This document shows positions 7,263-11,494 of a DNA stretch of 11,494 nucleotides, in pieces. Under the pieces are notes generated by a model. It did no database searches. It was not told where the DNA came from and saw only the letters and a program-made list of their open reading frames with translations. Both the position numbers and the translations under genes were made by a program. The DNA is from JBCFBK01 sp039679975 (GTDB taxonomy: Bacteria > Bacteroidota > Bacteroidia > Bacteroidales > Prolixibacteraceae). Every line of letters begins with the position of its first letter. Positions within the stretch are counted from its first letter, which is position 1. Where the stretch lies: NCBI GenBank assembly GCA_039679975.1, contig JBDKTZ010000274.1:1-11494 (forward strand), read 5' to 3'.

Positions 7263-8708
7263 TCATGAACGAAATTTTTCAAGCGTGCGCAATTTCAACA
7301 CGAAGATTCGATATAACTGATACACGTTGAGCCACTTCATTAACCTGATCATCTTCTGCTTCCTGCATGGATTGACCGGGATCTGAGTGACTTCTTCGCG
7401 ACCTTGCGAAAGTTTGCGGATCAGCTGGTTATAAAGCCTGTTGAAATGGGAATCCCTGTATTCCCGTTTGACGCTTAGCAATAACACCAAAAGATCCCTT
7501 GAATTAAAAGGAGAAGTAACTGTTTTATTCAATGAATTAAATTCTGTTTTTGCCTTGGCGCCCCAGATCCCCATTTTCTCCTCCCAGTAAAACAGATCCA
7601 GATAATGATAACCCAATTCAGAAAAAAAAGCCTTATTCTTTTTTAACCAGACGCCATAATATGCAGCGGGAAACCGGGCATTCTGATATCCGTTTAAACG
7701 ACTCAGTTCTTCACCGCTAAGATTCTTATAATAACCAAAGTAATTCCTCGCCACTTCACTGACGTTCCCGTTTACCAAAACCCTCTTCGTTAAAAAATCC
7801 GCTCCCGAAAAATCAATAAACCTTGGAAAGTCAACGCTATTGACATATTCTTCATCGCCTGCATTACACCCGGGGTCAGGGATTACCAGAAAATTCCTGT
7901 GATATAAAGAGGTTAATTCCCGTGGAACAGAAATATCATAATGGGAATCAGTCATACCGGTATGTTTCAGTACATAATACATGCAGTCTGTTTCCAGGCT
8001 TGCCAAAAACAATACCCTGCTGTCGTAGCCGCCGGTAACCGCAAGCGCGATTTCGTTCCTGCACGAAATCGCCTTTAAATACCCTTTCAGCATCAGCGAA
8101 GCCTTATCCGCGACATGTTCGGGGGACAATTCCGGCAACGGGATCACCGGGAAAAACCGGCTGACCGTTTTATCATTAACATGAATAAAATGATTGGGCA
8201 GCAGATGCCTGATGTTTTTATGATGTGTACTTTCACCGATAAACAGAGTTTTCTTTTTGAAAATTCCCGACCGATAAAATTCACCGGCAACAGGATCCTC
8301 GTGCGGCCGCAAATCGATCACTTCACCCAATAATTTTGGCTGCGTTGCGAAACTGCTGAAATCATCGTCATAGTAAACCTCAGCCTGACCGCAGGCATCA
8401 TTGAAAACAAAAATATCCTGATCAAATCTGCTGATCAACACATATTCGCCGGAGTACTTCGATACCCCCGACAGCAACTCACCGACCGATTTTACACCGG
8501 CCAGCGATTCCAGGATCTGCTCATTTGTTAACCGGGGGTTCTCCCAGTCATACAGCTCGCCAAGCAGAAAGAGATCCGCCCGGGTCCCCCGCTTACAGGT
8601 ATAACTCAGATGAGGATGACAAAATAAACGAAATTCTCCGATTTGTTCGGAATTCCAGTGATACCTGAAATCAGACCGTGTCGTAAGCAGAAATTGTTTC
8701 CGGTACAT
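7263..8708 (-). CDS. Asparagine synthetase-like protein with degenerate glutaminase domain
   Basis: A 481-residue relative of AsnB-type amidotransferases. Class B asparagine synthetases join an N-terminal glutaminase, which needs Cys as residue 2, to a synthetase domain that adenylates a carboxylate. Here residue 2 is Tyr, so glutamine hydrolysis is not expected. The N-terminal half still has glutaminase-fold traits (SGEYVLISRFDQDIFVFNDACG, about 86-107, and VYYDDDFSSFATQPKLL). The ATP pyrophosphatase loop is ALAVTGGYDSR (221-231), a variant of SGGxDS. The second conserved motif (GxGxDExFGGY in AsnB) appears only as GNVSEVARNYFGYY (314-327). Similar proteins occur in Bacteroidota polysaccharide loci with unknown substrates. 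It follows the methyltransferase by 12 bp, so the two are probably co-transcribed. I infer modification of a glycan or its precursor, not asparagine synthesis. Confidence 0.8.
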   Translation of the reverse strand: MYRKQFLLTTRSDFRYHWNSEQIGEFRLFCHPHLSYTCKRGTRADLFLLGELYDWENPRLTNEQILESLAGVKSVGELLSGVSKYSGEYVLISRFDQDIFVFNDACGQAEVYYDDDFSSFATQPKLLGEVIDLRPHEDPVAGEFYRSGIFKKKTLFIGESTHHKNIRHLLPNHFIHVNDKTVSRFFPVIPLPELSPEHVADKASLMLKGYLKAISCRNEIALAVTGGYDSRVLFLASLETDCMYYVLKHTGMTDSHYDISVPRELTSLYHRNFLVIPDPGCNAGDEEYVNSVDFPRFIDFSGADFLTKRVLVNGNVSEVARNYFGYYKNLSGEELSRLNGYQNARFPAAYYGVWLKKNKAFFSELGYHYLDLFYWEEKMGIWGAKAKTEFNSLNKTVTSPFNSRDLLVLLLSVKREYRDSHFNRLYNQLIRKLSQGREEVTQIPVNPCRKQKMIRLMKWLNVYQLYRIFVLKLRTLEKFRS

Positions 8709-8720
8709 CGTGAATAGAAT

Positions 8721-9251
8721 TTATCCCACCGAAACATTTTTCCTTTCGGCATACACCGCGTAAAAACGGGGCGTCATTGCCCGCAAAACAGATCTCAGCC
8801 CTGCCGGCTGAAAAGGTGGAACCCATTTTTCACGTCCTTTAATTTCCCACCCCGCTTTTTCAAGCAGCATATCCAGTTGCCAGCTCTCGAACTCATGATA
8901 ATGCTGGTCCCATGGGTCCTTCACGTTCCTGAAGGCTTTTGCAAACCATAGCTTCAACGGGACAGTCACCACCAGCTTTCGGGCGTTCGCGTCACGCAGC
9001 AACGGGAAAGGAGAAACCAAATGCTCAATCACTTCAAAAGCCGTCAGCACGTCATAGTCATACTGATTGATCCGGCCGGGCTCCATATCAAAATCAAATC
9101 CAAATGCACTCTGAATCTTAAACTGATTTTTTGCCAAAAATTCAGATAGCTCGTTCGGCGTACCCAGATCCAGAATCCGTTCCTCCCGCCCAATAAAGCG
9201 TGACACAAACGCAAGCGTCCGGTCAAATCGAATAATATCTGTCTTGTTCAT
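8721..9251 (-). CDS. Small class I SAM-dependent methyltransferase-like protein
   Basis: A 176-residue protein with the order of motifs of Rossmann-fold methyltransferases: ERILDLGTPNELSEFL (24-39) at motif I, an acidic FGFDFDMEPG strand (50-59) at motif II, YDVLTAFEVIEHL (66-78) as in the UbiE/UbiG-like group, KLVVTVPLKLWFAKA (92-106) at motif V/VI, then DQHYHEFESWQLDMLLEKAGW (a late motif shared with glycan-locus methyltransferases). Motif I lacks the GxGxG glycine run: GTPNE follows the aspartate. The start codon overlaps the stop of the upstream glycosyltransferase (ATGA), which implies coupled translation. A role in methylating a sugar of the same glycan is inferred from the context. The substrate is not recognisable. 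Confidence 0.82.
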   Translation of the reverse strand: MNKTDIIRFDRTLAFVSRFIGREERILDLGTPNELSEFLAKNQFKIQSAFGFDFDMEPGRINQYDYDVLTAFEVIEHLVSPFPLLRDANARKLVVTVPLKLWFAKAFRNVKDPWDQHYHEFESWQLDMLLEKAGWEIKGREKWVPPFQPAGLRSVLRAMTPRFYAVYAERKNVSVG

Positions 9252-10399
9252 AGATAGACCGTTAACAGGTTAAGTTTATCGACACTCCAGTTGTATTTGC
9301 TGATCACAAATGATTTTCCCTGAGCGTAATCGTTCAAATTAAACTCATTATTGATAATCTTTTTCATGAACGAAGCGAGTTGTTTTGCATCCGACCACGG
9401 GTATACCCACCCGGAACGGGTTTCATGGATAATCCGCATCACAGGAATACAATCTGAAGCCAACACAGGCTTCTCCGCATACATATACTGAAAAAGCTTG
9501 TGCGGTATCGTGCTGTCGGTGTGCGCACTCTTCACATGCGGAATTAAAGCAATGTCCGATTCACAAACCAGCCTGAGCAACTCTGTCTGATTTTTCCTTC
9601 CCCAAAACCGGACCTGATCATCAAGGCCTAGAAGGCCTGCCTGCTTTTTCAGCGTATTCAGGTAACGGCCATCGCCCACGATCCAGATCTCAAAGCGATC
9701 GTCCGCAACCAGGGCAGCTGCATCCAAAACATATTGCAGTCCCCGGTGATAAGTCACCCCGCCGGCATAAGTGAAAATAATCTTGTCCGACACTTTCTTT
9801 TGAATATCGAAGCTGAACCCGTCCAGATTGAGCGTATTGGAAACCACGTGGATCCTTTCTCTGTCCACACCCAATGACTCGATGCGGTCTTTGGCTTCGT
9901 CTACAACGACAATAACCTCATCGGCCAGGTTCACATATTTTCTTTCATATTTCTGCCACTGCTTCAAAGAAAAAAGCAAATTCCCCGGAAATGTTTGGAG
10001 GTGCTCCGAAATAGCTAAAAGCCCGGGCCAGTTTTCATGTAAGTCAAGAATGAATTTCACACCGAACTTTCTCTTCATTTCGCAGCCAATAACGGCCAGT
10101 GGCAAATCATGAACATGGATGGCGTCAAACTGATAAAACGCAAATAAATTATTGACGAATTTACGCCAGAAGTGGAAATAGAAAGGAAAAATTAACGCTC
10201 CCGTGCTCGACTTCCGCTGAAATTCAGAAAGCAGCTCACGGTGGATCGTGACTTTTCCATAACTTTTTTCGCTTAAATTTTTCACTGTTTTCACGCACGC
10301 CAGATGAACCTCATGACCGCTTTCGGTTAACGCGTTGATCTCATTTTCCACACGGGTATCGGGTGGAAAATTACTTTCCAGTAGCATTAATATCTTCAT
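9248..10399 (-). CDS. Glycosyltransferase family 4 (GT-B fold)
   Basis: A 383-residue cytoplasmic glycosyltransferase with a GT-B layout. The N-terminal acceptor domain opens with KILMLLESNFPPDTRVENE (2-20), which resembles the GT4 start with its nucleotide-independent first strand, and contains HVHDLPLAVIG (95-105) and DLHENWPG (119-126). The C-terminal donor domain has YAGGVTYHRGLQYVLDA (211-227), WIVGDG (239-244) and IPHKLFQYMYAEKPVLASD (298-316). In many GT4 enzymes a Glu of an E-x7-E pair sits where Gln304 (FQYM) lies here. It would move a sugar from a nucleotide donor to a growing lipid-linked glycan; donor and linkage cannot be read from sequence. It is the first gene of a tight three-gene unit with the methyltransferase and AsnB-like protein, 127 bp beyond wecB. 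ATG start at 10397-10399. Confidence 0.9.
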   Translation of the reverse strand: MKILMLLESNFPPDTRVENEINALTESGHEVHLACVKTVKNLSEKSYGKVTIHRELLSEFQRKSSTGALIFPFYFHFWRKFVNNLFAFYQFDAIHVHDLPLAVIGCEMKRKFGVKFILDLHENWPGLLAISEHLQTFPGNLLFSLKQWQKYERKYVNLADEVIVVVDEAKDRIESLGVDRERIHVVSNTLNLDGFSFDIQKKVSDKIIFTYAGGVTYHRGLQYVLDAAALVADDRFEIWIVGDGRYLNTLKKQAGLLGLDDQVRFWGRKNQTELLRLVCESDIALIPHVKSAHTDSTIPHKLFQYMYAEKPVLASDCIPVMRIIHETRSGWVYPWSDAKQLASFMKKIINNEFNLNDYAQGKSFVISKYNWSVDKLNLLTVYL

Positions 10400-10526
10400 T
10401 TGTACGAAATTACCATGGTAAGAAACCTGTTTTTGTCACCGGTTAGTACGCTAAAAATTACGCCATTTCAACAGTTTCCGGGATATTTATGCATGAAAAG
10501 CGCCTGACAGACCTGCCGTTGTCCGT
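10400..10526. other. Spacer between wecB and the GT4 gene
   Basis: This 127-bp stretch has no gene that I can support. It includes a perfect 12-bp palindrome, TTACCATGGTAA, at 10410-10421, just before the GT4 start codon. I see no convincing terminator after wecB and no full TAnnTTTG box, so whether the GT4 unit has its own promoter is open. Confidence 0.5.
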
Positions 10527-11494
10527 TTAAGGACGCATAAAGGCTTCAACAATCCGGGCGCTCGCATGTCCGTCTCCATACGGATTATGCGCATTCGCCA
10601 TGCGTGCGTATACCTCTGTGTCGGTCAACAGCCTGAGCGATTCCCGGACAATCAGCTCGTTATCAGTACCCACCAACTTCACCGTTCCCGCGCTTACCGC
10701 TTCCGGCCTTTCAGTGGTGTCGCGCATCACCAGTACCGGCTTTCCCAGACCCGGCGCTTCTTCCTGGATGCCTCCGCTGTCGGTTAAAACAAAATGAGCA
10801 TGCTGCAACAGATAAATAAAGGGCAGATAGCTTAATGGCCTGATCAGGTAAACGCGATCCATTCCGTCAAGCATCTCAAAAACAGGCTTCTGCACGTTCG
10901 GGTTCAGATGTACCGGATAAATAATCCTGACATCCGGTTGGTTGACTGCGATCTCCTTTAATGCTTTACAAATACGAATAAAGCCTTCGCCGAAATTCTC
11001 GCGCCTGTGGCCGGTCACCAGGATGTACTTCGATGTCAATACCCGGTCTATGTCTCCGGCAAAACATTCCTGTAATACAGACTTCACCTGCAGGGTCAAT
11101 TCCGGACTGCTTTTAATCTTGCCTACAGCCATCAAAAGCGCATCCACTACCGTATTGCCGGTCACAAAAATCCGATCCTCAGCAACCGATTCTGCCAATA
11201 AGTTATTTTTGGCTGCACCGGTCGGAGCAAAATGAAATGAGGCGATCCGGCTCACCAGTTGCCGGTTAATCTCTTCCGGCCAGGGCGAATAAATATCGTT
11301 CGTTCTCAGGCCCGCCTCCACATGAGCCACCGGGATCTGCCGGTAAAATGCAGCCAGGGCAGCCGATAAAGCCGTGGTGGTATCACCATGAACAAGTACG
11401 GCGTCCGGACGAAAATCACTCAACACGTTTCTTATTGCTAACAGAATCCGGGACGTGATATCATAGAGATCCTGATCCGCGCGCATGATATTCA
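10527..11494 (-). CDS. wecB: WecB, non-hydrolysing UDP-N-acetylglucosamine 2-epimerase (5' end cut by window edge)
   Basis: WecB interconverts UDP-GlcNAc and UDP-ManNAc in the cytoplasm, supplying ManNAc or its uronic acid for surface glycans. The frame stays open to the right edge and reads NIMRADQDLYDITSR there, so the Met at 11484-11486 is internal. About 322 of the usual 360-380 residues are present; the N-terminal region with the GTRPE motif is outside. Diagnostic pieces: VLVHGDTTTALSAALAAFY, AHVEAGLRT, WPEEINRQLVS, VTGNTVVDALL, VTGHRRENFGEGF, YPVHLNPNV and TDSGGIQEEAPGLGKPVLV then TTERPEAV. The Asp, both Glu and the His implicated in catalysis in characterised epimerases are all retained. 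It precedes the GT4 gene on the same strand, which suggests that a ManNAc-type sugar enters the glycan. Confidence 0.95.
   Translation of the reverse strand, partial: NIMRADQDLYDITSRILLAIRNVLSDFRPDAVLVHGDTTTALSAALAAFYRQIPVAHVEAGLRTNDIYSPWPEEINRQLVSRIASFHFAPTGAAKNNLLAESVAEDRIFVTGNTVVDALLMAVGKIKSSPELTLQVKSVLQECFAGDIDRVLTSKYILVTGHRRENFGEGFIRICKALKEIAVNQPDVRIIYPVHLNPNVQKPVFEMLDGMDRVYLIRPLSYLPFIYLLQHAHFVLTDSGGIQEEAPGLGKPVLVMRDTTERPEAVSAGTVKLVGTDNELIVRESLRLLTDTEVYARMANAHNPYGDGHASARIVEAFMRP

Noticed and set aside
10410..10421. Perfect palindrome TTACCATGGTAA as an operator for the GT4 gene
   Set aside because: A few 12-bp palindromes are expected by chance in a window of this size, so it is noted in the spacer entry but not claimed as a site.
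11484..11486. ATG as the start of the epimerase gene
   Set aside because: The frame stays open to the window edge and encodes family sequence before it (NIM). The conserved N-terminal region is missing, so the gene begins outside the window.

Overview
The window looks like chromosomal DNA of a member of the Bacteroidota. The order ftsX, DUF3098, truB, queA on one strand is a core arrangement of that phylum. The large YfhO-family protein is of the Bacteroidota type, ribosome-binding sites are A/T-rich rather than Shine-Dalgarno-like, and a few sites match the Bacteroidota promoter -7 box (TAnnTTTG). I cannot place it below phylum level. Gene density is high: eight complete genes, two cut by the window edges (queA and wecB), and no gene-free stretch longer than about 250 bases. 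I see no tRNA, rRNA, CRISPR array, insertion sequence or phage gene.

Left half (1-5677, all minus strand). Reading in the direction of transcription: a YfhO-family polytopic membrane protein, ftsX (overlapping it), a small DUF3098 membrane protein, a gap of about 250 bases, truB and queA. The gap lies where many Bacteroidota carry uppP. Here it holds a heptamer repeat, a promoter-like box inside a 10-bp inverted repeat, and a terminator-like hairpin. These genes cover cell division control, an envelope membrane protein and two tRNA modification enzymes (pseudouridine-55 and queuosine).

Right half (5757-11494). A polysaccharide flippase on the plus strand diverges from the YfhO gene across 79 bp. 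It converges, with only 15 bp between stop codons, on a minus-strand group: wecB (UDP-GlcNAc 2-epimerase, cut by the right edge), a GT4 glycosyltransferase, a small SAM-dependent methyltransferase and a degenerate asparagine-synthetase-like protein. The last three are tightly packed (4-bp overlap, then 12 bp) and probably form one transcript. Together these genes look like the edge of a surface-polysaccharide or glycolipid locus: WecB supplies UDP-ManNAc, the glycosyltransferase adds a sugar, the methyltransferase and AsnB-like protein may decorate it, and the flippase moves a lipid-linked glycan across the inner membrane. No polymerase, ligase or initiating transferase is visible.

I found no clearly new system. 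The points most worth a second look are the truB leader, the missing uppP, the non-ATG starts of truB and ftsX, and the methyltransferase plus AsnB-like pair, both with altered key motifs.
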